DNA of 9,838 nucleotides from an uncultured Clostridiaceae bacterium (GCA_947175375.1 CAMWMT010000058.1:1-9838); one strand, 5' to 3'. Shown: positions 1-6,420, counted from the stretch's first letter. Notes: a model not told the origin generated them from the letters alone. Numbers and translations are program-made.

Positions 1-738
1 GGACAGCAGATGCTCACGCAGAAATTTAGGATTCTCTCCTGCCTGGATCGCCATGATTCCCTCTATGATCGTCATACAGTACAACTCTTCCTCTGCCTGA
101 CGGACACGAAGTTTTTTCGCGATTGGCTGGAAGAACAGGTTGGCAAACAAGCTGCCATAAAAAGTGGTGATCAGGGCCACACTCATATCCTGTCCCAGCG
201 TACTCGCGCCGCCGCTGCCATCCAGATCCATACCTTTTAACATATTGACCAGACCGATCAATGTACCCACCATACCAAACGCCGGACAATACGAAGAAGC
301 TTTTTCATAAATACCTGCTGCTTCATCATGTCTTGCGATCATATCGTCCATCTGTTTTTCCAGCATGGCACGTACTTTGTCCGGATCATTCGCATCTACG
401 ATCATCAGTACACTCTGTTTCAGAAAGGGGTCTTTGATCTCCTCTGCTTTCTCTTCCAGTGCCAGAAGACCACTCTGTCTTGCCAGCATCGCCAGGTCTA
501 CCAGTTCATCCACCAGCTTGGGAATCGCAAATTTTTTCCCTCTGGTCAGTACCATCAGATGTTTCGGTATATCCATTAATATCCGAAAAGGATAGCTCGC
601 CAGTACTGCAGCAATTGTTCCGCCTAATACGATTACCAAACTTGCAGGATCCCAAAAGTTTCCCAGCTTTGAAAAACCTATTCCCCATACGACCAGCGCC
701 ATACCGATTACGATACCGAGAAGCGTCGTTATATCCAT
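1..738 (-). CDS. motA: Flagellar motor stator protein MotA (3' end cut by window)
   Basis: MotA forms, with MotB, the membrane stator that couples ion flow to torque on FliG. Reading from the ATG at 738 gives 246 codons with no stop before base 1, so only a short C-terminal piece is missing. The start is supported by AAGGAGG eight bases upstream. Hydrophobic segments near residues 4-22 and 32-50 are followed by a charged cytoplasmic loop (about 55-145), then YCPAFGMVGTLIGLVNML at 150-167 and a last membrane segment at about 185-204. Pro152 and Pro205 (FFQPIAKK) match the two conserved MotA prolines needed for torque generation. The start lies 37 nt after flbD; motB is expected next, outside the window. 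Whether it uses protons or sodium cannot be told from this. Family assignment is very secure. Confidence 0.96.
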   Translation of the reverse strand, partial: MDITTLLGIVIGMALVVWGIGFSKLGNFWDPASLVIVLGGTIAAVLASYPFRILMDIPKHLMVLTRGKKFAIPKLVDELVDLAMLARQSGLLALEEKAEEIKDPFLKQSVLMIVDANDPDKVRAMLEKQMDDMIARHDEAAGIYEKASSYCPAFGMVGTLIGLVNMLKGMDLDGSGGASTLGQDMSVALITTFYGSLFANLFFQPIAKKLRVRQAEEELYCMTIIEGIMAIQAGENPKFLREHLLS

Positions 739-775
739 CTTTTCTCCTCCTTGCCAAATATCAGCAATCTGTTAT

Positions 776-973
776 TTATATTCCACTGCCTGGTGTGATA
801 CAACTGCGATAAAACGCCCGGAGCTGTTCCATCACAGAATCAGCTGCATCCTTCACCAGATAGTAATAGCCATTCATCATTTTAATCTTTGTCTCCGGTA
901 TACATTCCATTGATTCAATCTGCAGGATATTCAGATATAACACTTCGCCACTCAGCCGTGTCACTTTAATCAT
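776..973 (-). CDS. flbD: FlbD family small flagellar protein
   Basis: This is a 65-residue protein of the FlbD family (Pfam 06289 type), a small conserved protein found between the hook gene and motA in many Firmicutes and spirochaetes. Its molecular role is not firmly known. The opening MIKVTRLSGEVLYLN and the later MMNGYYYLVKD are the family's typical segments. The ATG at 973 is chosen because TAGGAGAG lies five bases upstream and because family members begin with MI.V.RL.G. The same frame stays open upstream to an ATG at 1120 that overlaps the flgE stop, which would add 49 basic, proline-containing residues; this is treated separately. This FlbD should not be confused with the Caulobacter transcription factor of the same name. 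Confidence 0.9.
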   Translation of the reverse strand: MIKVTRLSGEVLYLNILQIESMECIPETKIKMMNGYYYLVKDAADSVMEQLRAFYRSCITPGSGI

Positions 974-999
974 ATCTCTCCTACCGCCTTCCGTGCTCC

Positions 1000-1014
1000 A
1001 TGCCGGCGGGGCAT
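1000..1014 (-). repeat. Hairpin ATGCC/GGCAT in flgE-flbD spacer
   Basis: A perfect 5-bp inverted repeat (1000-1004 with 1010-1014) has a 5-nt GC-rich loop. It lies between the larger GC hairpin and the flbD ribosome binding site. No T-run follows in the transcribed direction, so it is not a terminator. It may shape access to the flbD ribosome binding site; that is inference. Confidence 0.4.
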
Positions 1015-1018
1015 CCGG

Positions 1019-1040
1019 GGAGGGCGTGTGATCGCCCTCC
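1019..1040 (-). repeat. Perfect 8-bp GC hairpin in flgE-flbD spacer
   Basis: GGAGGGCG (1019-1026) pairs perfectly with CGCCCTCC (1033-1040) around a 6-nt loop. Seven of the eight pairs are G-C, so it should be stable in RNA. In the direction of transcription it is followed by more GC-rich sequence and not a U-tract, so it does not look like an intrinsic terminator. A role in mRNA processing, stability or a drop in expression between hook and stator genes is possible but not shown. Confidence 0.6.
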
Positions 1041-1119
1041 ATCCGAATCCTTGCCTTCCAGGCCTCACGGGCCCGATCCATGATCTTCTGATCCGCACTG
1101 CGTCTTCTACGCCATATCA

Positions 1120-2064
1120 TTACCGTTTCATATTAATGAGATCAGACAGGATCTCATCACTGACCGTGATGATCTTGGAGTTAGCCTGGAAACCTCTCTC
1201 CGCCATGATCATCTCAGAAAATTCTACTGCCATGTCTACGTTGGATGCTTCCAGGTAGCCAGGCATGAGGGTTGCACGGTTGGAACCCGGACCAGCAGCA
1301 CTCGCTGCACCTGAGTTATCACTCATAGTAGCCGTATAATAATTGCTTCCGTCCTTCGTCAAACCTTCCTGGTTCTGGAATGTGGCAATTGCAACCGTTC
1401 CAAGTGTTACAGTCTTGCTGTCTCCATTTTTATCCGTTACCGTAACCTCAATATTACCTGCCTTATTGATTTTTACGTTTTTTGCTTCTAATGCATCTCC
1501 TGAAAAATCCAACTTAGTACCATCCACTTCGCTCGGAACCCGTAATGCAACCAGCTCCCCTATTACCGGAGCCGCCGCTGAATTGTCCTCACACAGAAAA
1601 CCATATACAAAATTACCATTACCGTCAACAATATAACCCCTACTGTCTATCTTAAAATTTCCAACTCTGGAAAAAAGAAAGTCATTTGTTTTAAGTGGAC
1701 TTTCATCATTCGCAGCATCACCTTTGATATCAAGATTTTTTCTGGGGTCTGTATTTACTATAAAAAACCCTTCTCCATCAATTGTTGCCGCAAAACCACC
1801 TACATAGGTTGGCGTACTTGCAGCCATATCCACAGATATGGTTCCCATCAATGAACCATAACCATACTGAGCCGCATTAACACCACCAGAAGTCGTTGTA
1901 CCCGCTGTCGACGAGGTTGACGACTGATACATCGTATCTTTAAAGGTATAACTCTGTGATTTATAACCAACTGTATTGACATTGGCGATATTGTGACCGA
2001 TAACATCCAGCTTCTGCTGGTGAGCCCGAAGGCCTGAAACGGCTGAATCCATTGCTCTTAACAT
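1120..2064 (-). CDS. flgE: Flagellar hook protein FlgE
   Basis: FlgE polymerises into the hook, the flexible joint between rod and filament, and is exported by the flagellar type III system. The 314-residue protein starts MLRAMDSAVSGLRAHQQKLD and carries the rod/hook signature NIANVNTVGYK (25-35). The C-terminal coiled segment is also typical (NVDMAVEFSEMIMAERGFQA, 275-294). The middle (about 45-265) is the variable surface-exposed hook part; it is shorter than in enteric FlgE (about 400 residues) but longer than the Bacillus form. AAAGGAAAG nine bases upstream supports the ATG at 2064. Its place after fliK, flgD and the TIGR02530 gene, and the absence of any other hook gene here, argue for FlgE over FlgF or FlgG. 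Codons in the middle are more AT-rich than those at the C-terminal end. Confidence 0.93.
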   Translation of the reverse strand: MLRAMDSAVSGLRAHQQKLDVIGHNIANVNTVGYKSQSYTFKDTMYQSSTSSTAGTTTSGGVNAAQYGYGSLMGTISVDMAASTPTYVGGFAATIDGEGFFIVNTDPRKNLDIKGDAANDESPLKTNDFLFSRVGNFKIDSRGYIVDGNGNFVYGFLCEDNSAAAPVIGELVALRVPSEVDGTKLDFSGDALEAKNVKINKAGNIEVTVTDKNGDSKTVTLGTVAIATFQNQEGLTKDGSNYYTATMSDNSGAASAAGPGSNRATLMPGYLEASNVDMAVEFSEMIMAERGFQANSKIITVSDEILSDLINMKR

Positions 2065-2115
2065 ATATTTTCTTTCCTTTCGATTTAAGTTCCGCTGTTT
2101 TTCTTCCGTCCATTC

Positions 2116-2142
2116 GTCTGCCTGTCAGTCAGGCAGGCAGAC
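2116..2142 (-). repeat. Inverted repeat in gap upstream of flgE
   Basis: GTCTGCCTG (2116-2124) can pair with CAGGCAGAC (2134-2142), or CTGCCTG (2118-2124) with CAGGCAG (2130-2136) in an alternative fold. The 103-nt gap between the TIGR02530 gene and flgE holds this element and the flgE ribosome binding site and nothing else I recognise. The downstream transcript is purine-rich and lacks a U-tract, so a terminator is unlikely. Confidence 0.5.
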
Positions 2143-2167
2143 CGAAGCATCCTCAAACGAGGGCCTG

Positions 2168-2545
2168 CTACATCAGGACGGCACTGTCAATATTTGTGAA
2201 TACACGTTCTCTCATGTCACTCTGGGACATGGTGGTAACAACTGTGTTGTTGGGAACATTCACGATGAACACGCCCTGCGCACCGATCACAGCAACATCT
2301 CTGGCACCCTTTTTTCTGGCACCTTCAACGGCATGCTCCAGATTGCTCATCAACTGGCTGTCCACAGCGATTCCCCGTTCATTCATACGTTTTGCGGCAT
2401 GTTTGGAAAAATTCAGGCCTTCCCTGGCACTCTTCTGGAGCAGTTTTTCAAATGATACCTGGTTCCCGCCGGTATTCGTCACACTTGTATTCCTGCTGAC
2501 GCCGGTCTGCCCATTTTCCAAACGCTGAACTCCGTTCATCTCCAT
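2168..2545 (-). CDS. Conserved flagellar operon protein, TIGR02530 type
   Basis: This 125-residue protein matches the small conserved family named simply 'flagellar operon protein' (TIGR02530), found between flgD and flgE in Firmicutes. Its biochemical role is unknown to me; its position suggests hook assembly. The core includes SFEKLLQKS, then LNFSKHAAKRMNERGIAV (about 44-61), a helix region and a predicted beta stretch DVAVIGAQGVFIVNVPNNTVVTT. No signal peptide or membrane segment is visible. I chose the ATG at 2545 because AAAGGA lies six bases upstream and the length suits the family. A GTG at 2650 in the same frame also has AAAGGAG upstream and would give 160 residues; the added stretch looks low in conservation, so I consider it less likely. 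The gene ends in TAG, 103 nt before flgE. Confidence 0.87.
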   Translation of the reverse strand: MEMNGVQRLENGQTGVSRNTSVTNTGGNQVSFEKLLQKSAREGLNFSKHAAKRMNERGIAVDSQLMSNLEHAVEGARKKGARDVAVIGAQGVFIVNVPNNTVVTTMSQSDMRERVFTNIDSAVLM

Positions 2546-2562
2546 ATGTATTCCTTTCTTCC

Positions 2563-2602
2563 AAAAAACCTCTGTCCGTCTGTATATGATACATTCCGGA
2601 CA
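2563..2602 (-). promoter_or_regulatory. Possible weak terminator or attenuator after flgD
   Basis: In the 130-nt gap between flgD and the next gene, TGTCCG (2573-2578) pairs with CGGACA (2597-2602), and GTAT/ATAC pair inside the loop. In the transcribed direction the stem is followed by GAGG and then six T residues (complement of 2563-2568). The stem is short, broken by an internal loop, and set four bases from the T-run, so at most it is a leaky terminator. It lies just ahead of the ribosome binding site of the next gene. Confidence 0.25.
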
Positions 2603-2675
2603 ATCACTTTTTCCTTTCCCGGACTGGAGCATCCGCTGCTGCAACTGCACCCTTTCCGGCTCCTTTCGTCATCCC

Positions 2676-3344
2676 TTACTCAGACGGAGTTGTTGTTTCC
2701 TCTGAGCTTCCTGCGGAACCCGCTGTCTCTGTTGCAGCATCCGTCGGATCCTTTACGCCTTCTGCAGAACCTTCGGTCCCTTCAGCACCTTCCGTCGTAT
2801 TACCGGAATCCGTAGAACCCTCTGTACTGCCTTCGACTTTATCCGGATTCTTCAAATCCTCTCCAGAGCCATCTTCTCTGTCCTTATAAGGATCGGGAAT
2901 CTTGCCCACACCTACCAGATAAGCCATCACGTACTCCTTGTTGTCTCCTTCCAGCTTGAACGTGGGGTTGCCATTTACAAAGCTTACATATTCCACTCTT
3001 CCGTACTTGACGCCAGTCGGGATCTCTACTCCACCTGCTTCTTCTGTCACCATAACGGTCACTTCCTGACCCAGCAGACTTCCTGCATAAGTCTGGGTGG
3101 TAGTCGCCGTACTCGCCTCCATGGTTTCAGTCATGGAGCTCATAGCCTGCATCATGCCCATCTGCACCATCTGTGCCATCATCTCACTGTTATCCATGGG
3201 ATTCGTCACATCCTGGTTCTGAAGCTGTGCCGCCAGAAGCTTGAAGTAATCGGTCATGGACAACGTATTTCTCTCATTGGACTCTACCGTATAACTTTGA
3301 TAGTTATAGGCGTCTGTTGTTCCGCTGACTGTAATATCTGCCAT
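2676..3344 (-). CDS. flgD: Hook-capping / scaffolding protein FlgD
   Basis: FlgD caps the growing hook and helps FlgE subunits insert. The N-terminal domain is clear: DYFKLLAAQLQNQDVTNPMD (32-51) followed by EMMAQMVQMGMMQAMSSM, the family's LL.AQL.NQDP.NPMDN pattern with Val in place of the usual Pro at residue 46. A small beta-rich domain covers about 86-148 (LLGQEVTVMV, YGRVEYVSFVNGNPTFKLEG). From about 153 to 222 the protein is a low-complexity tail rich in Glu, Ser, Thr and Gly. The 222-residue length is normal, but the larger C-terminal Tudor/Fn3 part of enteric FlgD appears reduced and replaced by the tail. TAGGAGAG lies seven bases before the ATG at 3344. The gene starts 31 nt after fliK. 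Confidence 0.94.
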   Translation of the reverse strand: MADITVSGTTDAYNYQSYTVESNERNTLSMTDYFKLLAAQLQNQDVTNPMDNSEMMAQMVQMGMMQAMSSMTETMEASTATTTQTYAGSLLGQEVTVMVTEEAGGVEIPTGVKYGRVEYVSFVNGNPTFKLEGDNKEYVMAYLVGVGKIPDPYKDREDGSGEDLKNPDKVEGSTEGSTDSGNTTEGAEGTEGSAEGVKDPTDAATETAGSAGSSEETTTPSE

Positions 3345-3375
3345 CTGCTTTCTCTCCTAACTTTCCTGTCACTGT

Positions 3376-4566
3376 CTACACAAGTCCCAGCCGAAGCTGC
3401 TGCATAAAGGAATCGCCTTGATGCTGTTCTTCCTCCCGCCGCTGTTGGCGCTCTTCCGACTGTCTGCCGTGACCGCCCTGTTTCTGAGCCTCTTCTCCCG
3501 GCTCTCTCTGTGGCTGCTCTGTGTAAATCACCGTCTCTTCTCCGGTATGCTCCTTTAGGATCGCTGCAATCTCTGATGCTTTCTCTCCCAGAAGCTCCAG
3601 AGTCTTCGGATTGGATGCCATCACGGACACCATAGTCCTTCCTGCTTCGTATTCCAGACGGATCGTCAGCTTTCCAAGGGATGCCGGCTCCAGTTCTACT
3701 GTCAGTACATGGCTATCTCCCAGCTTTCCTGCCGTCACAGCTTTTCCAAGCTCCTGAGGTAATTCCTCCACGGTAGATTTCACTGTGTTCTCTCCCTCCC
3801 GGAATCCTGTCTGCAGTACCTTCTGAGGTCTCTCCACCTGTACCGGAGCACTTGCGGTCTGCATAGGTACTGTCTGATTCACATCCTGACCTGTCAGCTC
3901 TTTCCGGAATTCATCTTTCTGCTCCTGAACAGTGTCCTGCTTTCCAGATGCCATCATCTGAGTATTCTGAGAATGCTGATCCGTTACAGATACTTCCTGG
4001 TGTTCTTCTTTGGGAAGTTCTGCTACCTGCTCAGGCACTTCTGCCTTAACCGGATCTGTTTTTGCTTCTGCTTTCACAGCTTCTGTCTTCACATCTGCTC
4101 TCACAGCTTCTGCCTTCGGCTGCTCCGGCAACGCAGATACTTCCAGCGGAAGTTCCCCGGATTCCTGAACCTTCTCAGTAAAAGTTGCATCAGAAACGAC
4201 AAGAGGCGCTGGCTCTGTATCCATCTCCACCACTGACTCAGCTATCTGGACCACTGACTGCTGCAGAATGCTCTGCTGAAGTTCCATCTGTGTAAGAGCC
4301 GTGAGCTCTTCATCCAGATCCGTCTCCTCTGTCTGCTTCTCTGCAGGTTTCTCTGTCTGCTTCTCATCCGGTTTTTTTGCATTCTTCGCGTCTTTTGTCT
4401 TTCTGGCGTCCTTTGCTTCTTCCGGCTGTCTGGCAGACTCTTTCTGCTGCTGCAGAAGCTTGATGAAGTCATCCCTGGTATCCTGAACACTGTTCTGTAC
4501 CTGCCGCGGTATAACCGACGAAGCCGTCGTACCGGCCTGCACCTGCATGTTCACAATCTTCTCCAT
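3376..4566 (-). CDS. fliK: Flagellar hook-length control protein FliK
   Basis: FliK is the secreted ruler that measures hook length and switches export specificity through FlhB. The 396-residue protein has the usual two-part build. A long hydrophilic, poorly conserved N-terminal region rich in Lys, Glu, Ala and Gln occupies about 1-280. A compact C-terminal Flg_hook domain follows at about 284-350, with LTVELEPASLGKLTIRLEY (288-306), the conserved L.P..LG.L.V motif. A Gln/Arg/Glu-rich tail then ends at 396. The N-terminal part carries small repeats (KQTEKPAEKQTE at 69-80; several EAVKAE-like units at 153-177), as expected of a flexible ruler. AAAGGAGG six bases before the ATG at 4566 fixes the start. 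It lies between fliJ and flgD, its normal place in Firmicutes. Confidence 0.93.
   Translation of the reverse strand: MEKIVNMQVQAGTTASSVIPRQVQNSVQDTRDDFIKLLQQQKESARQPEEAKDARKTKDAKNAKKPDEKQTEKPAEKQTEETDLDEELTALTQMELQQSILQQSVVQIAESVVEMDTEPAPLVVSDATFTEKVQESGELPLEVSALPEQPKAEAVRADVKTEAVKAEAKTDPVKAEVPEQVAELPKEEHQEVSVTDQHSQNTQMMASGKQDTVQEQKDEFRKELTGQDVNQTVPMQTASAPVQVERPQKVLQTGFREGENTVKSTVEELPQELGKAVTAGKLGDSHVLTVELEPASLGKLTIRLEYEAGRTMVSVMASNPKTLELLGEKASEIAAILKEHTGEETVIYTEQPQREPGEEAQKQGGHGRQSEERQQRREEEQHQGDSFMQQLRLGLV
4074..4117 (-). repeat. Short direct repeats in fliK ruler region
   Basis: Two 17-nt copies (4074-4090 and 4101-4117) differ at a single base and encode part of the EAVKAE/EAVRAD repeat of FliK residues 153-177. 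Such repeats can expand or contract by slippage and so change ruler length; that consequence is inference. Confidence 0.55.
4327..4365 (-). repeat. 15-nt direct repeat in fliK
   Basis: An identical 15-nt unit occurs at 4327-4341 and 4351-4365, exactly eight codons apart. It encodes the two EKQTE units of FliK residues 68-80. The spacing keeps the frame, so gain or loss of one unit would change ruler length by eight residues. Confidence 0.6.
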
Positions 4567-4596
4567 TTGGTTCCTCCTTTCTTCTTATATTTATCT

Positions 4597-4625
4597 ATAA
4601 TCATCAGTTGAAAAACTGTGATTAT
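4597..4625 (-). repeat. Long hairpin in fliJ-fliK gap
   Basis: Bases 4597-4609 pair with 4614-4625 to form a 12-bp stem with one bulged base (4604) and a 4-nt loop. It occupies much of the AT-rich 71-nt gap between the fliJ stop and fliK start. The transcript after the stem reads AGATAAATATAAG, without a U-tract, so it is not a standard terminator. It sits about 20 nt ahead of the fliK ribosome binding site and may affect mRNA cleavage or stability. Confidence 0.6.
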
Positions 4626-4637
4626 CCATTTTATGTA

Positions 4638-5096
4638 TCAGCCTCTGTGCTGATGTCTCATCCGTATGGCCGCGCTGGATACAAATTCTTCTATGAACAT
4701 CTCGTCCGCTTTCGCCACCATCCTCTGATATTCCCTCAATTTTCGATCCTTTAGTTTTTCGTATCTCGAGGTATCTACCTTTGCCTCGATCACTTCCTGT
4801 TTTTTCTCACTCTCCTGCTTTTTTAGAACCTTTAGATTTTCTTTTTCTTCATCTATGATCTTCTCCATCCGGCCGATACACATATCAAACAACCGATAAT
4901 TCTCGATCACAGCTCCCTCTGTCTTGATCTGATCAAACTCGCTCTCATAACCCGTCAGTTCTCTCTTCAGACCCCGTATCTGCTCCTGCTTCCTGTTCAC
5001 ATTCTGCATGATCGCCGCATGCTCTGTCTTCAGGTTGTCAAGTACCTGTGTCTTATAGTCCAGCACTGTCTCCAGTCTGTACTGAAATCTCTTCAA
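4638..5096 (-). CDS. fliJ: Flagellar export chaperone/stalk protein FliJ
   Basis: FliJ is a small coiled-coil protein that inserts into the FliI ATPase ring, like the gamma subunit of F1, and links it to FlhA; it also escorts export substrates. The 152-residue product opens MKRFQYRLETVLDYKTQ, the typical FliJ N-terminus (F.YRL..VL..K). It is almost entirely charged helix with heptad-like spacing and no membrane segment. The start is a TTG at 5096: an in-frame TGA three codons upstream (5103-5105) excludes an earlier start, and GGAGG lies ten bases before it. An ATG inside that spacer is in another frame and soon stops. The gene follows the fliI stop by 19 nt. FliJ sequences diverge widely, but position and N-terminus make the call firm. 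Confidence 0.92.
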   Translation of the reverse strand: MKRFQYRLETVLDYKTQVLDNLKTEHAAIMQNVNRKQEQIRGLKRELTGYESEFDQIKTEGAVIENYRLFDMCIGRMEKIIDEEKENLKVLKKQESEKKQEVIEAKVDTSRYEKLKDRKLREYQRMVAKADEMFIEEFVSSAAIRMRHQHRG

Positions 5097-5115
5097 TCTG
5101 TCTCATCCTCCGTCA

Positions 5116-6417
5116 TCAGCCTGCGATCGTCTGCATGATCCGCAGTGTCTCTTCGTATGAAAAACGATCCCCGATTCCCTGCTGTAAAAAGGCGTTGATA
5201 TCATTGATCTTCATGACCGCCTCATCAAGCGCCGGGTTGCTCCCCCTTTTATATGCGCCAATCGAGATCAGATCCGAATTCTTCTGATAGATACCCAACA
5301 GATTCCGAACCCTGGCAGCAACCTTCTGATGCTCCTGCGGGACGATCTCCACCATCAGACGGGAAATGCTCGCACCAATATCGATCGCCGGAAAATGATT
5401 CTCATTGGCAAGCTGTCTGCTCAATACGATATGCCCGTCCAGAATACCCCTGACCGTATCCGAGATCGGCTCATTCGTATCATCGCCTTCCACCAGCACG
5501 GTATAAACCCCTGTAATCGAACCCTTATCAAAATTTCCACTCCGTTCCAGAAGCTTTGGAAACTCTGCATAGATGGACGGCGTATATCCCCGGGCGATAG
5601 GCGGTTCGCCGATGGCCAGACCGATCTCCCTCTGTGCCATAGCATATCTGGTCAGAGAATCCATCATTAAGAGCACATCATAACCCTGATCTTTAAAATA
5701 CTCTGCAATCGTAGTCGCCACCAACGGACATTTCATTCGGAGCATGGCAGGCTGATCTGATGTTGCCACCACCAGTACGGAACGCTTCATTCCTTCTTCA
5801 CCCAGGTCCTTTTCAATAAACTCCAGGACCTCTCTTCCACGCTCTCCCACCAACGCGATGACGTTGATGTCTGTCTTTACATTTTTCGCGATCATGCCCA
5901 TCAACGTACTTTTTCCCACACCGGAACCAGCAAAGATTCCAATTCTCTGTCCTTTTCCGATTGTATTCAATCCATCAATGGCCTTGACACCAAATTCCAG
6001 ACGCTCTCGGATCGGAGGCCTGGCCAGCGGGTTGATGTAAGGACTATTAACCGTATAATACCGGACCGTCTGAAACGGCTCCTTGCCATCGATCGGCTCT
6101 CCCAGGGCATTGATGATTCTCCCGCGAAGAAAATCCCCCACTGGCACCTTTAATCTGCGCCTGGTATTCCGAACAAAGCTACCAGATGCAATACCACTTG
6201 TAGCTTCGTAGGTCATCAGCTGGATCTTTCCATCCTTAAAGCCTACCACCTCCGCCGGCATCTGACGATTCTCCTCTTCATTATAGATCATGACGATATC
6301 GCCGATACTGGAACGGCCTCCGGAGGCTTCCATGGACATTCCAACCACATTTTCAATTTTTCCAATATGGCTGATCGTCTCCGTCTTGCTGATCAGCTGC
6401 GGTATCTTCTCAAACAT
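5116..6417 (-). CDS. fliI: Flagellum-specific ATP synthase-like ATPase FliI
   Basis: FliI is the hexameric ATPase of the flagellar type III export apparatus, related to the F1 beta subunit. It works on the cytoplasmic side with FliH and FliJ. The 433 residues show every core motif: Walker A AGSGVGKST (163-171), the catalytic glutamate in GERGREV (191-197), and Walker B DVLLMMDSLTRYA ending its hydrophobic run at Asp253. EPPIARGYTPSIYAEFPKLLERSG (271-294) is typical of the FliI/SctN branch. The N-terminal beta domain covers about 15-95, and the C-terminal helical domain runs from about 345. Length is normal. The ATG at 6417 comes three bases after the fliH stop (TAG CTT ATG) with only a weak upstream ribosome site, so translation is probably coupled to fliH. 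Confidence 0.98.
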   Translation of the reverse strand: MFEKIPQLISKTETISHIGKIENVVGMSMEASGGRSSIGDIVMIYNEEENRQMPAEVVGFKDGKIQLMTYEATSGIASGSFVRNTRRRLKVPVGDFLRGRIINALGEPIDGKEPFQTVRYYTVNSPYINPLARPPIRERLEFGVKAIDGLNTIGKGQRIGIFAGSGVGKSTLMGMIAKNVKTDINVIALVGERGREVLEFIEKDLGEEGMKRSVLVVATSDQPAMLRMKCPLVATTIAEYFKDQGYDVLLMMDSLTRYAMAQREIGLAIGEPPIARGYTPSIYAEFPKLLERSGNFDKGSITGVYTVLVEGDDTNEPISDTVRGILDGHIVLSRQLANENHFPAIDIGASISRLMVEIVPQEHQKVAARVRNLLGIYQKNSDLISIGAYKRGSNPALDEAVMKINDINAFLQQGIGDRFSYEETLRIMQTIAG

Positions 6418-6420
6418 AAG

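Larger units (their letters stand above)
974..1120 (-). other. GC-rich flgE-flbD spacer with open frame coupled to flgE stop
   Basis: A 146-nt gap separates the flgE stop from the preferred flbD start. It holds an open frame whose ATG at 1120 overlaps the flgE TAA as TAATG, a classical reinitiation arrangement. The frame codes for 49 residues starting MIWRRRRSADQKIMDRAREA and continues in frame into FlbD without a stop. Bases 1001-1080 are about 70% GC by hand count, far above the flanking genes. Two perfect short hairpins lie inside it. The encoded peptide is basic at its start, and I recognise no family. It could be an N-terminal extension of FlbD, a leader peptide, or non-coding inserted DNA that happens to be open. 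No independent Shine-Dalgarno sequence precedes the ATG. Confidence 0.4.

Noticed and set aside
26..289. 87-codon minus-strand frame within motA
   Set aside because: It is an out-of-frame shadow of motA, whose true frame runs from 738 off the window edge with all family motifs.
2052..2528. 158-codon plus-strand open frame opposite the TIGR02530 gene and the flgE upstream gap
   Set aside because: Its composition is that of a shadow frame, with no ribosome site, and the opposite strand has a recognised protein.
2546..2650. GTG start extending the TIGR02530 protein to 160 residues
   Set aside because: It has a possible ribosome site but would exceed the family's usual length; the ATG at 2545 with AAAGGA is preferred, though this is not fully excluded.
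4597..4625. Hairpin in the fliJ-fliK gap as an intrinsic terminator
   Set aside because: No U-tract follows the stem in either direction.
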